Assembly: GCF_901933205.1 (NCBI RefSeq)
Contig: NC_044576.1
Span: 8,465,024-8,529,023, forward strand
Direction of reading: 5' to 3'
Length of the DNA: 64,000 nucleotides
Origin: Camarhynchus parvulus
Taxonomy: Eukaryota; Chordata; Aves; Passeriformes; Thraupidae
The notes under the pieces are model-generated. The model did not search any database. It was not told the DNA's origin and was given only the letters and a program-made list of their open reading frames with translations. Positions 1 through 13,060 of the stretch are shown piece after piece (within the stretch, counting starts at the first letter, position 1; every line of letters begins with the position of its first letter). A program made the position numbers and the translations under genes.

Positions 1-3000
1 ATAACAGGGACCACAGCTTGTTGAAAGCACCATTGAACTGCCAGCTCAGGAAATGGCTAGGATTTGGAAGCCAATCTTACTCAGCTGGACCAAACTGCCT
101 CCACAACACAGACCAACGTGTATTCCAGAAAAAGAAATGCATGAGCTAGTTGAATAGCAAGATATAATTTTTCTTTTCTCATCAATTATCATCATTTTTT
201 CATTTTGTAATAAGCAACACATTTTTCCAGATACTCTATGTCCAGATTATTTGGCCTGTCCCGTGCTTTGCATTTCAAATCAATTCTCAACTGGTTACTG
301 GTCACAAAAAGAGCGATCATCCCTCCTAAAACCATACCCTCAGTGTACCCTGGCATTTTTTAAACTCTTTTCCTTACTTATTACATGCCTCTCTACCAAC
401 TCTTCTAAAGTATTTCCTAATCACTGGTTGTCATTTGTCATTCCTACAACACAAAAATGACACCCTCGTATAAAACAGTCTTTTGCCTGTCTCAGAAATC
501 TGAAAGAACTTTGCCCAAGATTTATCCTTTATTTGATGCACTGAAACAGAATTATTTCAAAGTTTTTTTGTCAGTTGAAAGGTTATTTTGCAGAAGTTAC
601 ATCAGATCATGTAATTGCAATCTCATTATATTGCTCTTATCATTCTTAAAGAAAGTTCTACTGATTCAACTGTATAAAAAAACACAACAAAACAAGGAAA
701 AAAACTACAAAAAAAAGCACAGATTTTTTTCAAGTTACACAGAAGTACCTTGCAGTTCTAAAAAAAAAATGAAGAGAAAAACATTTCACTGTAACCAGCC
801 AGTTCTTGGCTGCTACAACAATGCCAGGCAATGCTGACACTGGGGCTTGGGAGCAGCTCCGGCTCTGCCATTGTTGGCTGGCTGCACAATCAACACAGAT
901 CAATTTCAGGGATCTCTAACACTCTAACTTCCAGAAGAGTGCTAATTATTAGCGGTAAGTGAGGGACAGAACAGAATAGATAAGGAAAGAAACGCAGAAA
1001 ATAGAAAAGTATGGAAACCACTCCTGCAGAGGGTATGAGAATGAACAAGTGTCTGGCCCAGCTTTTTTGAAACAGAATTCAAATGGCAAAAGGTGCTATG
1101 TTCACCCCTGGAAGACATTCCTGCTTCCCTAGTGCTGATAAAGCCTCCACTACATTTACTTAATTTGGTTACCACATCCATCTAATACAAAATTATATGA
1201 GCACAATATTGGCTCCCACAGGAGCCAAAAGAAAAAGTTGTTCTAATTTTTTGTATTAATGTCATTTTGCCTTTAATTTGCTGTTTATATTCTTCTTTAT
1301 TGGTGTTGCCAAGGAGTAATGAGAACTGAAAAAAAAGACAAATGAAAATGCTCACCTGATTGATTTGAAATCACTGAAGCAGCTGTCACAAAATACTAAA
1401 ATGTCTTTCTTTTCTCTCACTCAGTCTACAACTAACATAATGCAACAGGAGGACTGCACAGGACAACCAGTGGAGTTTAAAACAGCAGCACAGGTGACAC
1501 CCAAAGATTTTACAGTCTGGTTTAGAATGGTAGGTATTGTTACTGACATTAGACTTTGTGCAGGCTTTAAAAAGACTTCTTCCTTTTACAACTCTTATGC
1601 TGTACTCACTTCTCTTCCTGCACTATGCCTTAATATTGAAATGGAAAATTTGAAGCGGCTTTTAAAGTGATTTATTGTGAAGAAGCAAGCACAAGCTAAG
1701 CAACCATAAGATTAACTACATGAATATAAGACAAATTCAGCTTCTCTCTCTCTTCACATTTTACTTAGAAGACCTGTCATTAAAACAATGAGAAAGAGGC
1801 AAATAGTACAGTTTAAGTATGCAACAAAACCTGAAGAGATGACAGATCTTCATCAACATGTAAGGGCAATATTGAGTCTCCTGATGAACTTAATTAAATA
1901 ACCTCCTAAGCACACAATTGATATCCAAATATTTTAGCTCTGTATTGTGCATTTCTAAGTGTTTTTAAACAATCTACATTGCAATCAGCAATAAAACCAC
2001 AGCAAGTAAAGCTGCTGCATCCTGTGCAATACAGATGCCCCACGTACACAAATCACTATTGCTACCATGTAAAATAAATGTATGATTTATTTCACATCTA
2101 TAATACAGCTGAGCAAGCTGCGGTGAGACACTGCAGCCCACTCAGCTTTATCTTCCTTTTTCACCCCCAGCCTGCCTTCAGTGCCCCAAACACCAAGTAC
2201 CTACAGCAAGAAATAATAATTCTGGCCAGAATTCCTGAAGAATATCCTTACTCCTGAAGAATAACTTCATGTCTCAGCCACATCCCCCCTCCCTGCTCAC
2301 CCCAGCAAACAGCAGCTGGCAGGGAGGGAGCCCTGCACTGGGGAGCTGCAGGAGAAAGGCTAAGCATGGGGCAAGAGGTTCCCATCACAGACCACATGCC
2401 TCTGGAGTGCAGCAGCTGGGTTTCTTGTCCATGCCCCACACCCATACAGAAGGTGTAAATTCCCATGTTCCTGTGCACACATGCAGGCAAGTCTGTTTTC
2501 CTGTCAAATCACTTTTTAAATTGTGCACTCGCTAAGCAAACCTGTGTAAACAATCAAATCCCTAAGTGCCAGAAGAGGAAACACCACCCATGTACCAAAT
2601 GGAGGGAACTGGGATCCTGCCTGGAATAAGCCCAAACCTCCTTCTTCCTTTTCTATATTTATAACGGGTGCTATGTGTAAGAAAAGGAATTAACAATCTG
2701 TCAACTTGCTTCTACGCCTTTTGATGCTCAAAGAACTGCAAACAAAACTCAAGCAACCACTGCCCATTGATTGCTTCAACCCTTTAATTTTCTTGCTCTT
2801 CCCCACCAGGAATGATAGGGTCATGTACCAGCTCTTATTTATGCTAGGGCAAACCACAAAGGCAGCATCAGGACCTTTCCTGGCATAGCTGCTCTCATGT
2901 TAGCTAGCTGCCAGCTATAGAAAAAAACTAAATTGACAGGGATCTGCTAAGCCACATTCACATGAACACATTCATGTTCTGCATGTCAAACTATCCTGGA

Positions 3001-3376
3001 ATGTCAAAATGTCCTGTCTTCCAGCTTTATAATGTATGGGATGCAGTGACTATTGGCCACAATGCAATTCAGCACATGGCAAAAAAGCTGTCCATGGTCA
3101 GTCTCTGAAATGAGTGGAGGGACAGTGTCAGTGAATTGCACATAGTGCAGACCACGCTCCATACTGCCCCAGTAATTTCACACATGGTGTTCCCAAATCT
3201 GTCAAACGACAACTCGAAGAAAAACGGCAAATATCTGACAAGTATAAGTACTGACATGGACAAAGATAACAGACTAAAATTTCAACTACCAAGCTACTAA
3301 ACATGTGTCTTTGTAAGCAGTTCAATTCACAAGAGAAACTCAGCCTCTAACCAACTCACCAGAACCAGAAAATTCC
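1..3376. other. AT-rich gene-free stretch
   Basis: I see no gene here. The longest open frame (457-837, plus) is rich in Lys and Phe and is kept open largely by A- and T-runs between about 560 and 780, so I do not call it coding. A perfect 8-bp inverted repeat with a 4-bp loop lies at 1209-1228 (TTGGCTCC / GGAGCCAA). A GC-richer patch at about 2270-2420 has no CpG cluster, splice structure or repeat that I recognise. Confidence 0.7.
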
Positions 3377-3452
3377 TTCAGAAAACTTTCCATACACTAG
3401 CAATGAGTTTTTATTTCTTTTTGGATCTATTCAAATTGTAAGTGATATACAG
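3377..3452 (+). repeat. Local direct duplication, copy 1
   Basis: This 76-bp segment recurs at 3754-3829 with no insertions or deletions and 9 mismatches (about 88% identity). The offset is exactly 377 bp. The shared core includes GAGTTTTTATT and TTTTTGGATCTATT. A second short echo of the bases just before this copy (AGAACCAGAAAAT, 3361) occurs just after it at 3452. It is either a local segmental duplication or two copies of an interspersed repeat that I do not recognise. Confidence 0.85.
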
Positions 3453-3753
3453 AACCAGAAAATACATTCAAGACAGTCACCAATGATAAGTCCATACTAG
3501 ACTAAAACCCATTTTCTTTTGATTTACTGTATGAAGAACCAACATACACACATCCAAAACCACATGCACATCTAGCCATGTATAAAGGGGATTTTTAATA
3601 TATATATGTACATGTACCTATAAAACAAGCATTTGGAGATGCATTTCATGGACCCAAGAAACATGTTCACTAAGGTCAGCTGCTTCCTCTGGAGGGACAA
3701 AGTGGCAGCCTGTATAAACTTTTTACTCTTTTGTCTCTTCTCCTGTTTGCTGT

Positions 3754-3829
3754 TCCAGAAAACTTTCCATAGACTAGAAAAGAGTTTTTATTCCTTTTTG
3801 GATCTATTGAAATTGTAAGCAACATACAG
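3754..3829 (+). repeat. Local direct duplication, copy 2
   Basis: This is the second copy of the unit at 3377-3452, in the same orientation. The mismatches are spread along its length, which suggests an old event with neutral drift. The 301 bp between the copies (3453-3753) shows no similarity to either flank and no gene. An AT tract with TATATATGTACATGTACC lies at about 3600-3617. Confidence 0.85.
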
Positions 3830-6800
3830 TGTATAATCAAAGACATGAAGTAAGGACAAATGGAAAGGGCATCCTTAAAGCAGGTCATTTCTGATTCTAG
3901 TGTTTGCTTCAGTCCAAAAAGTTAAAATGCTAATTTACCCATTATTTTGAAATCTCTGACATGGTGATAATTTGAGCCTGTGTGTAGTCACGAAGGGCAA
4001 AAGTTACTTTCTTGATTTTAGTACAGTCAAAATACACCAGAGGTCGTTTGAGCAAACAACAAAGGCTGTACAATTTTCTAGGTAATTTTCACTTTTCTAT
4101 GATAAATCCAGTCATTTATGTTCTGCTACCATGTCCTTCATCAGTTCAGAAAAAACTCCTTTATGCATAACCCCTTACATGCCTCGTATTCCACAACTGA
4201 AAAGTTTGCTCAGCCTGAATTGTGCGTTACATTTTATCACTTCTCATCAAGAACCTTTCCTAAAAGAGAAAAGTCTCCCTCCTCCCACAGAATAATTATG
4301 AGGCAGTAGCTGAAAACCTGGCTGCAATGGACAAGCAAGAAATAAATACACTTTACCCATTTTCTTTTTTGTTGTTTAAGAAATTACATGGTCTAGCTTA
4401 ACCTTGCATGGCAAGTCTGTATTTGCATCATTTGTAATCCCTGAGATAATGCTATGTCTCTGGGGTGTCTCTGGTTTAATGCAAGTTATTGGAGAATGGC
4501 ATGAATTATCTCTGCAGCAATTTCACACTGAATTTGCAGGGGTATGTAGCAAGCAGATAAAAAAATGGACAGACACACACAATATTTTATCTTCCTTCCA
4601 GAAAACAAATGGCAATAACATCTATAATACACTTACAAACAGAACCCGAGGCTTAGAAAAGAAGTCTTACAACAAAGTATTTAACTAAGAGGGAAAATGG
4701 TGTAACTTGTGTTGAAATCAAAATGAGCATTTTGTCCCAGCCAGCCCCCCTCCCCAAAAAGAGTCATTGCTTAAATTACAATGGAATCTGGAAATTATAT
4801 TCTTTAGTAATTATATTTACCTTGGCTATAAAAACATCCAACATCAAGTTCTTTGTATCTGATCATTCTGTGTAGATACAAAATACTATTGTGTTTAGCC
4901 AATATAGGAAAGACAGTAATATTCAGAAATCCGTTTGTGTCTCACTTATAATCAATTTTTCTCTGAAATAAAAGAAAAATATGAGTCTGCTTTATGTTTC
5001 CCCTCCTATTCTTCCTACTCCCCTCTCCTCTTCTACTTTTTTATTTAATCCTTTGTCTGGGATGTTTGCTTTATGAGGTAGAATAGATGACAAGGGAAAA
5101 GACACATACAATGCAATGAGCTGTTGCGTTGTTTCCACTTTTTCATGTGTAATAGAGTTAGTGCTCTGACAAATTATTTGCAAAAAAAATAGTTTGGCAA
5201 CAACCTATTGAGGGAGAGTAAAACAAAGAAAATAACATAATTCATTTCTTAAAATTCATTGAAGTTAGCCTAGGATCACAGGCACAGTAATACCATTTTC
5301 AGAAATCTACCATAGAATTCTAGTTCTGACTGAGAATTAACTGAGTATGAATTCACTTTTCTAAGTGAGCATCTTTAGAGCATAGCCTTATCCATTCTGC
5401 TTTTGGTTATTTTCCACTTACACTGCTTCATTTAAACTCCAGTAACCCAAAACCAGGCTTTGCTTCTAGTTCAAGATATTTTTAGCTGGGTATGACAGAA
5501 ATACTAGTTGGTGTATGTTGCTACCATGTGCATAATAATTCAGAGACAAGAATTTCTAAAGACTTAGTAACAGTTTCTCCTTATTGCATATTAACACAAA
5601 TTTAGCTTACAGCCTTGTTAACGATGCAAAACTGTTCACAGCCCTCTTTAGACATTCTTCTCCACAACATGAAGTAATATATGTCTCAGCAAGTATTGAT
5701 GCCCAAATGAATCTGTACTTGGAGATGGTTGGAGTTGTCAGGATAACCACCTCCAAAGATCAGGCTCTCCTAAAATATTAGTGTTCCAACATTTCACATT
5801 GGCTTCCAACTAAGAAATTATATTTTGCAAATTAACAAGTGGGGCTTACAGAAAAAAAAAATTATTTAATCCATCATCTATTTCTCAGAAAGTCACTGAA
5901 AATGCACTGATAGCAGCTTTGAATCAAACTTCTTAGGTTAAAACTCTCAGACAGTTTCTTTAATTCACAGAAGAGACAGCATCTCTCCAGTAAAGCCCCC
6001 TGCTGATACCAGTAATAAGCAAAAGGCACAGCAGAGCCCAGCACTTCACTTTCCTGTGCATGACTATGTCCTACTTTAGTATTGCTCAGGTAAAATTTTG
6101 GCAAATCCTGGTATTTCTACAAGGAGCTGGCTTTGATAATTCAGAAACATTTTTAAATTTTCTAATTTCTGATTTTAATGTTTATCTGGTACATGTACCC
6201 TAGATTCCTAAGATCTTATAAGCAGCTCATGTAGAAACAATCTCTCAACTTCCAATTCATCAAGTTTTTCAAATGTTTACTTTTTACCTGTAAAGCACAG
6301 AAGAAATTTGGAACCTGAAGAAAAGACCATCTCTAGTGGGCAAACTTCATTATCAGCCTATACTAAAATAGAACTCTACTTTAAAATGATGATTCTTGTT
6401 TATTAGACTTATTGGATTGTTGCTTCAGTCAGACAAGTATTTGTGAAGAGAAATCTAGTTTTTCTGTTGACGCAATAAGGCTGAGATGTTCTGAAAAGTG
6501 ACAAATCAAGTTCTGTAATGTTCAAATTCACATTATGCCATTTATTTAAAAACACAAAGGTTTTGGAAACAGCTACTATCACAGAACAAACACAACTTTA
6601 CATTGCTTTGTGTTTTTGTTGGGTATTTCTTTCCTCTAATTAAATTAAATTTGGACTGCTGACTACAGAAGCAAATCAAGACAAACAACCACACAAATCT
6701 CCCATTCAGCTACGAAGGGCAATAAAAATCCTCAGGAGCCAGGAATTTCCTTGTTAATGAAGTACACACATGCATTCACAGAAGTGCACAATGACAATAA

Positions 6801-9800
6801 AAATACATATACAACCTGGAATATTTCTTGGGAAAAGCAGAAAAGCACAATTTTTTTTTTAAACACATATACTCCCACCTGCAGCACAATACATCACAAA
6901 AAAAAAAAAAGTGGAGAAAAGAAGCAGGAAAGTGTTATTAAAAAGGCTTATTGTTATTAAAAACACTCAGAGGCCTTTCCTGATGGTTACATAAGTACTG
7001 TAAAAGCAAGATGTTCTTGGCAATCAGCAGAGCTTCACTGTGCTTGCTACACTGGTTTCATTAACTATTACATCATGCTTAATTTCCATAATTGGCTTCA
7101 ACTTCACTTTATAAGCTAGTCTAATTTAGTTTTTATGCATATTTTAATTTAATACAGTTTGTTCTTCACTGTAAACCCTTCATGGGCCACATATTCATCC
7201 TGTACTACCTCATTTAGAACTTTCCCTAAGAGCAAAACTAAAAGGACAAAGACCACAATGTCTGGGGAGTGACCTTCTCTCTCAGCTCTGACAGTAGAAA
7301 CTCTCATCCATCACACAGATATTTGACTAGCAAAACCTTCTAATTTTGTGCACTCAAGACAGAAGGACACACTACCCCAGAAAGAAAAAAATTTAAGAAC
7401 ACACCTACTGAGAGTTGTATTACTCTATTCTTCCAAAAATCTAGGTCTCTGCACTAATTCTCTTTTCCTCACACATGAGACAGTTCATCTTTTTAGCCTT
7501 AACCTTCTTGACTTCACTGTATATTTCAGTACATTTTCACTCTTTCATACAGATCCGTAGTTAAACATGATCAAATATTCAGGGACTTGGGATCTGGCAC
7601 ATCAGACTCCACAGAGCATCCGCTTCTCCCATAAAAAACCCTCTACTTCTTGTCCTCAGTTTCACTCTTCAGCTACCCTCAACATACCCATCTGCTCTGC
7701 TCTCCAGATTCACATCTCCAAATCTGCTTTCATGCTGACAGCTGTAATGATGAGCTAACAAAGGTCATTCCTTCCTTGATGTACTTCTCCTACTATGTGC
7801 TCCACTTTTACTGAGTAAATTCAGAATGTTTACTGATCTAATACATCCAGTTCTCACCTTCTTTCCCCATCTCCACTTCTGTTATACCCTGTTTTCAAAT
7901 GTCTAAAATTAGAGTGATATCTCCTGAGGGAAGAGTACACACTTTGTTAGCTGAAGCTTGACAACTTTGGTAGCATAGCTTTTGCAGATACAACATCATC
8001 CACAACACTCTAACATACAGAATAAGTGAAAACGTGACACTAACGTAATGCAGAGCCCAACAGACTTCACAGCCACTGCCTCTCAAAACACAAGTGCACA
8101 CTGAAGAAAGCACTGACCTAGAAAGGGAGGAATTATTTGGATGGCTTTGTTATCCACTATGTAGCAAACCTCACCCACTTAAAAGACACAGATGCCCTCT
8201 ATGCTGGGGAAATGTTTACTTTACTAACATGATTAAGCTCAGTAGTTACTCAGAGGTAAGTTCCCTGCATAACCAGGCCTCCAGCTGCTGCTTGCATTAA
8301 AATAATGGGTACTTGCCCCCTTCTCCTGTGGCCTAATGAAAACACAGTGGAAGAAATAGCCACGTTAAGAAGCAATTCCTATGCACCTGTCTCCATTTTA
8401 GTGACACACAACCCGATAGTGCTCACCAGATCAGGAACAAAAGTCTTGGTCTTTAGTAGAAATTCGATTTCCATGAACCTTTGGACTTTTGATTTGGAGG
8501 CTAAAATTGTCAGTAGCTTATTGGCTTCTACAAAAAAGCCAAATATTAAAAAAAGGATACAAAAAAGAGAAGCTTGTGATGACTAAGAATAAAATTACAT
8601 TATGTATCAACTTTCAGAAAAAAAAATCTTTATTCATAGACGGAATGTGATCCAGCCACAACAATTTAATATTCCCCAGTAATCCTCTAAATCTTAGATT
8701 TGTACATCACGCAACCCACTGCACTTCCCAAATAGTTCTGAAAATAAATAGGTCAGGAGTCATATTTATCTGTTAATATGATATTATAAGGCTCAGATTA
8801 GGACAGGGACACTGGGAAACTGGCCACAGAGTCACTCTTTGCCATAAGCCAATAACCCAGCAGCAATGACACGCACAGCTGACTGAGCTGCCTTTGGGAG
8901 CCCAGGAGCAGAGTTGTAGCAGGTCTCAGAGCACTCAGGGACTATCCTGGTCTGTCAGGAGAATCCCATGGGAGATGATGGCAGATGCAGGCATGTTTTA
9001 CACACTATCCCATTCTCCAACTACTTTTTGGAAGTTAGAGGAAAAATTAATATAAAGTTCACTGAGTTCCTATATAAGATTTCTACTTCACCCATTTTAG
9101 TTCTCATAAAACAGGCAGGTAGTTTTAAAGGTTTCAAATGTTGAGCAGGTATGAGCCACACAGTATGGGCCTAGACTTTAAAAACCTTTACTTGCATAAA
9201 CTTTATCTATACCCTCCTGAAATAATTAGAGTAAATTTACTCACTAGTTTTAGTGGCAATAGGATCAGGGCCCTGATTTACAAGTGGTCAAGAGAACACA
9301 GAGATTTTATAGCAGTCCTAAATTATTTCCCATTACAAGATAATTTCTTCTTCCCTGTCTCCTCCCCTCCCTCAAGTACTTATTAACCAAAGGTTTGAAG
9401 CTGAAATAATAGAACCTTAAAGCAGTTTTTTATCCCATTTTTTTCTCACTAACCTTTCATAATGCCTAAAGCCCTTCACAAGTCAGTACTATTCTGTTGC
9501 ATTTGTCTCAGATGTAGAGGGAATGCTAGACAACTCTGGAGCAAGAAAGACATTAACTCACAACAAAAATCATCAGAACACATTAGACTGAGACTTGCAG
9601 GCTATTTCTGTAGCATCATAGAAGCACATCCGATTCCCAACACCAAGCCCACACCCAAGGGGTTTTCCCCCTCAGAAATTTGAAAGCCTGTAAGTAATTC
9701 ATAGGTACAAAGCCTGTTGCCTGGATCCAGTTCAGCAGAGCGGTAATTCCTCAATCTGAGTTAAGTGGGTTCCTTTCTCATCACCAGCAGCACACTCTGC

Positions 9801-11871
9801 TCATTGTGGCTTTGCGCAGCAGGAGCTTCCTGTCCTAGATCTTGGCAGAGGGAGCTGCATTCTGACAGAGTTTATGCCACTTGGTAGGAGTTGACTTTCA
9901 GCCACTGCAGCCCTTCAGATACCAAACAGAGCCCTTAGACAAGAAACTCAGACGCTCCAAAGTCTCTTTTGTGCCACGGGTACCTCATTCTAGTGCATGT
10001 TTTACTTTCTTCCTAAATCACAACTATCCTCTTGGCAATACAGGACACGTTATCCACCATCAGTTTTTCAGTGCTTCCAAAAACAGAGATACACTTTATG
10101 GGCCAGTTATTTCTTGGGCACAGCACACAACTGGTTAGAGCATACAGCACCTTGGGAGAGCAGCAGCTATAGGATTTTCTGATTTGCAGAAGGAGATGGT
10201 GAAATGACAGCTCCAAACCCTGAGCAAGCGGCGGGGTGCTTTGTCCCAAGCTCCTGGACAGGCTCCCAGCTGCCTCCCCTGTGCCTCAGGTCAGCCCTAA
10301 CCTGCTTATCCCTCTGTTATCTCCCTCTCAGCCTCTCCAAACCTGAGGCAGCCAAACAGGATCGAGCTGTGAAGTAGGGTAAGGCACAACCTGAAAACAA
10401 CTTCCACAGAGTGAAATCAAGCACAAGCAGCTAAAGGGGAAAGGCTGCTGTGCACACTTACGTAGCTGCCAAGGGCCTATCAACCCTCAGACTCTTTTAA
10501 CAAAGGCAAAAGTAGATTCTCCACAACTTTTAAGACTCAGAAGAGCTTTTTTTTTTTCCCCACAAGAGTTGCCTACTTCAAGAGGATATGAAATTGAGGC
10601 TGGGTGTGATCTTTCAGCTCAGGCCTTCCTCTCAACTCAGAAAACAAAAAGAACATAGGAGTAACAGAAGGATTTGGTAACATGGTGATAAATTAAGTTT
10701 TTAAGATTTGCCTTCATAAAAATCAAACAGTCTGCACATTTTTTAGGGCAAAGTATTGCTGATGCTTCTAGCAAAGCATTTCAATTTTTAATTGGTTTTT
10801 AGTCCTCTACATTGATTTTTTTAACCCTTTGATCGATTTGAAGTCCTAAATTTCACTGATTTTAATGCTAATAAAAGTTCCATTTACAATGCATTACATC
10901 TGTTGACATAGATTTAATACATCAATATCATGAAACTATTACTTGGCCAAGTAAAGGTTTCACTCAACCCTAAAGACTTTTGTCTGCTGTTTAAAATCAT
11001 TAAAGAAATATCTCATGTTTTGTCAATGCATGTCTTCTTCCCCCATTTTAAGAATTGCTGAAGTTAGCAAATAATAATTTTAAAATAAGTACAACATTAA
11101 TATATTCTGTATACCAATAAGCTTTTGAAAAGGAGAGACTTTCCAGCCTTCTAAAGCAATGTGTGGTTGGAGTTTTTGTTTGTACATAAATATCTCCCAG
11201 TCTTGAACTGTGCTTGAGAGAAGCCAGAATCACATGCGACAAAACAAGCTGGTAAATGGATTCATTTCCATACTGAGATATCCCTACAGGTCTGTGAGCA
11301 CCCTATCCTGCTTGTTATCATCAATGACATCAAGAAATTAAATTTAAACTTCTAAAACAAAGCATTCTGAGCTTAACACTTTTATATATAATAATACAAA
11401 ATCTAAAAGTATATGAAGTATTACATATCTTGTATAGTTTAATAATATATATTGAAATATGTGCTTTAAGTTAATTGTACAAATATATTCTAGAAAACTA
11501 TAAAATACAGCACTCAAACCACATTTCCTAGAAATTACAGGGAAATCTCTTGCAAAGACCATGGCCTAAAACAGCAGAAAACCACTTGGTAACTATTTGG
11601 AGTTATGGCTATGAGTCAAGAGCTGAGGGAATTTCTCCATGTAGTAGCTCACCTTGTGTCACTAAATGCCCTTTGGAAAAAATGTGTAATTGACTCCTAG
11701 TTATTGAACAATACTCACTTATAAAACCACCACATGGTTTAATTAACATTTATAAGCTACCCACTGTTTTTGCTTTGCACATATCTCCCCAAACACCCCT
11801 GGAAAAAAAAGTTACTTACACAGCACAGATTGCCTAACCAGGCTTGGTTCAGTCTTGCTTGCATTGTTATG
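3830..11871. other. 8-kb AT-rich gene-free stretch
   Basis: I see no supported gene. Simple runs include T10 at 6851-6860 and A13 at 6898-6910. The open frames of 93 codons (8305-8586, plus) and 85 codons (9881-10138, plus) have no acceptor or donor that would make them exons and no product that I recognise. The region about 9730-10330 is less AT-rich than its surroundings but has only isolated CpGs. Confidence 0.65.
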
Positions 11872-11915
11872 TAATTGTTAATTCTATGATCTATAATTGT
11901 TAATTCTATGATCCC
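11872..11915 (+). repeat. 22-bp tandem duplication, two units
   Basis: Two adjacent copies of a 22-bp unit containing TAATTGTTAATTCTATGATC. The ATTCTATGAT wording resembles the octamer repeat at the 3' end of CR1, but the sequence before it is not CR1-like, so I call only a small tandem duplication. Confidence 0.75.
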
Positions 11916-12490
11916 ACTTCCCCCCTACAAGCCTTCCTGTGCTATCCAAGGCACTGAGGAGAAATGGAGCTCACTAACCAGACTGAAAAACAAAGAAAAA
12001 TATTTCCTATGTCTATTTTTTCTTTTCCAGTTTTACCTTCCAAAACAGATGTTTACCAGAATTTTTCTGCACTGTTTGGTTTTTTAGTGTTTTGATGCTT
12101 AATAAAATTTTGTCACTCATTGCATCAGTTCTGCACATAGGATGGTGAGCATACAAACATATAAAACATTGAAAAAACATTGAAAACCAGTGAAATCAGC
12201 CCAGATATGGACCCTCAGTATTACCTATGGCATAGCCTAGCTTAGCTCCCAGCCATATTTCTCACATCTATTGATGATCACAAGTATTGCAAAGCAAACT
12301 ATGGCATCATGACAAGTCAGATGAAATTACCAACCTACAGAAAGTTTGGCTTAGGGAATTTGCTTAGCATTTTGCTAGAGTTTTCCTAAAAATGCATGAA
12401 AAAGGCTTCACAAACAGTTTCATCCTTTTGGAACTTCAATATAAATCATTCCCCCATTCAAATTCAAGGGCTCCTCAGAGATATTTGATG
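11916..12490. other. Gene-free spacer
   Basis: No gene, RNA or repeat recognised. A short direct duplication (ACATTGAAAA, twice) lies at about 12165-12185. Confidence 0.6.
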
Positions 12491-12499
12491 TTCAGTGTC

Positions 12500-12660
12500 C
12501 AGGGTTGGGTTTTTCTAGTTTGCTTGTTTGTGGGGGTTTTTTTAGTTTGTTCATTTTCGGGTTGTCACTTTGTTAGGGTTTTTCTCAGTTCTCTTTCTGG
12601 ATTTTTTCCTCTTTGGAGGGGAAGAGTTGATTTTGCTGGGTTTTTTTCTTCCATTCTGAA
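12500..12660 (+). repeat. T/G-skewed low-complexity tract
   Basis: The plus strand here is built mostly of T-runs broken by GGG or GG (for example GTGGGGGTTTTTTTAG and GTTAGGGTTTTTC) and is poor in A and C. It keeps a 93-codon frame open (12392-12673) whose peptide is almost all Phe, Val, Leu, Gly and Ser, so the frame is an artefact of composition. TTAGGG occurs once only, so this is not an interstitial telomeric array. Confidence 0.6.
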
Positions 12661-12719
12661 GCAGCTCTTTTAAGCTTTGAAAGAGCAACAAAATTGAGAT
12701 CTCTTATCTTGGACCTAAG

Positions 12720-13060
12720 TCAAGAAGCTCGTAGATTCCAGGAGAGTGATAGTGCCTGAGGTTATCAGCCAGGGCAACCATGCCTTGGCAGCCAATACAG
12801 AGCTTGCACTGAATCCGTGGCATCCAGCCCCTTCCTGACTATTACATACTTCAGCAACTCCTTTTGGTTGCCGGCATAGTAAGGTCACCAGAAGGTGACC
12901 CCTGCTGTGCGGTCTCCCACTCCGCAGGTCCACATTCAGCACGCTGGCACATCCAATGAGCTGCCAGCACACAGCTGATGCCCTTTTCCATAGCAGTCCG
13001 AACCTCCCTAGCACACATTCCCCTTCACACATGCCTCACAGAAGGAGATAAAGATACACA
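12720..13060. other. GC-richer patch with clustered CpGs
   Basis: This patch has several CpGs within about 250 bp (near 12813, 12872, 12916, 12933, 12950 and 13000), which is unusual for the window. A minus-strand frame of 105 codons (12715-13032) crosses it without splice signals that I trust. A perfect 7-bp inverted repeat, GGTCACC-AGAA-GGTGACC, lies at 12883-12900. It could be an old retroelement piece or a regulatory element. I cannot identify it. Confidence 0.4.

Noticed and set aside
457..837. 126-codon plus-strand frame
   Set aside because: Kept open by A- and T-runs; Lys/Phe/Leu-rich with no domain features.
5584..5781. 65-codon plus-strand frame with a fairly protein-like sequence
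   Set aside because: The upstream AG lacks a good pyrimidine tract and there is no donor or conservation evidence.
11872..11915. CR1 3' octamer tail (ATTCTATGAT words)
   Set aside because: No CR1 body next to it; a 22-bp tandem duplication explains it fully.
12500..12660. Interstitial telomere repeat
   Set aside because: Only one TTAGGG occurs; the rest is irregular T-runs with G.
12392..12673. 93-codon plus-strand frame
   Set aside because: Phe/Val/Gly/Ser peptide produced by the T/G-skewed tract.
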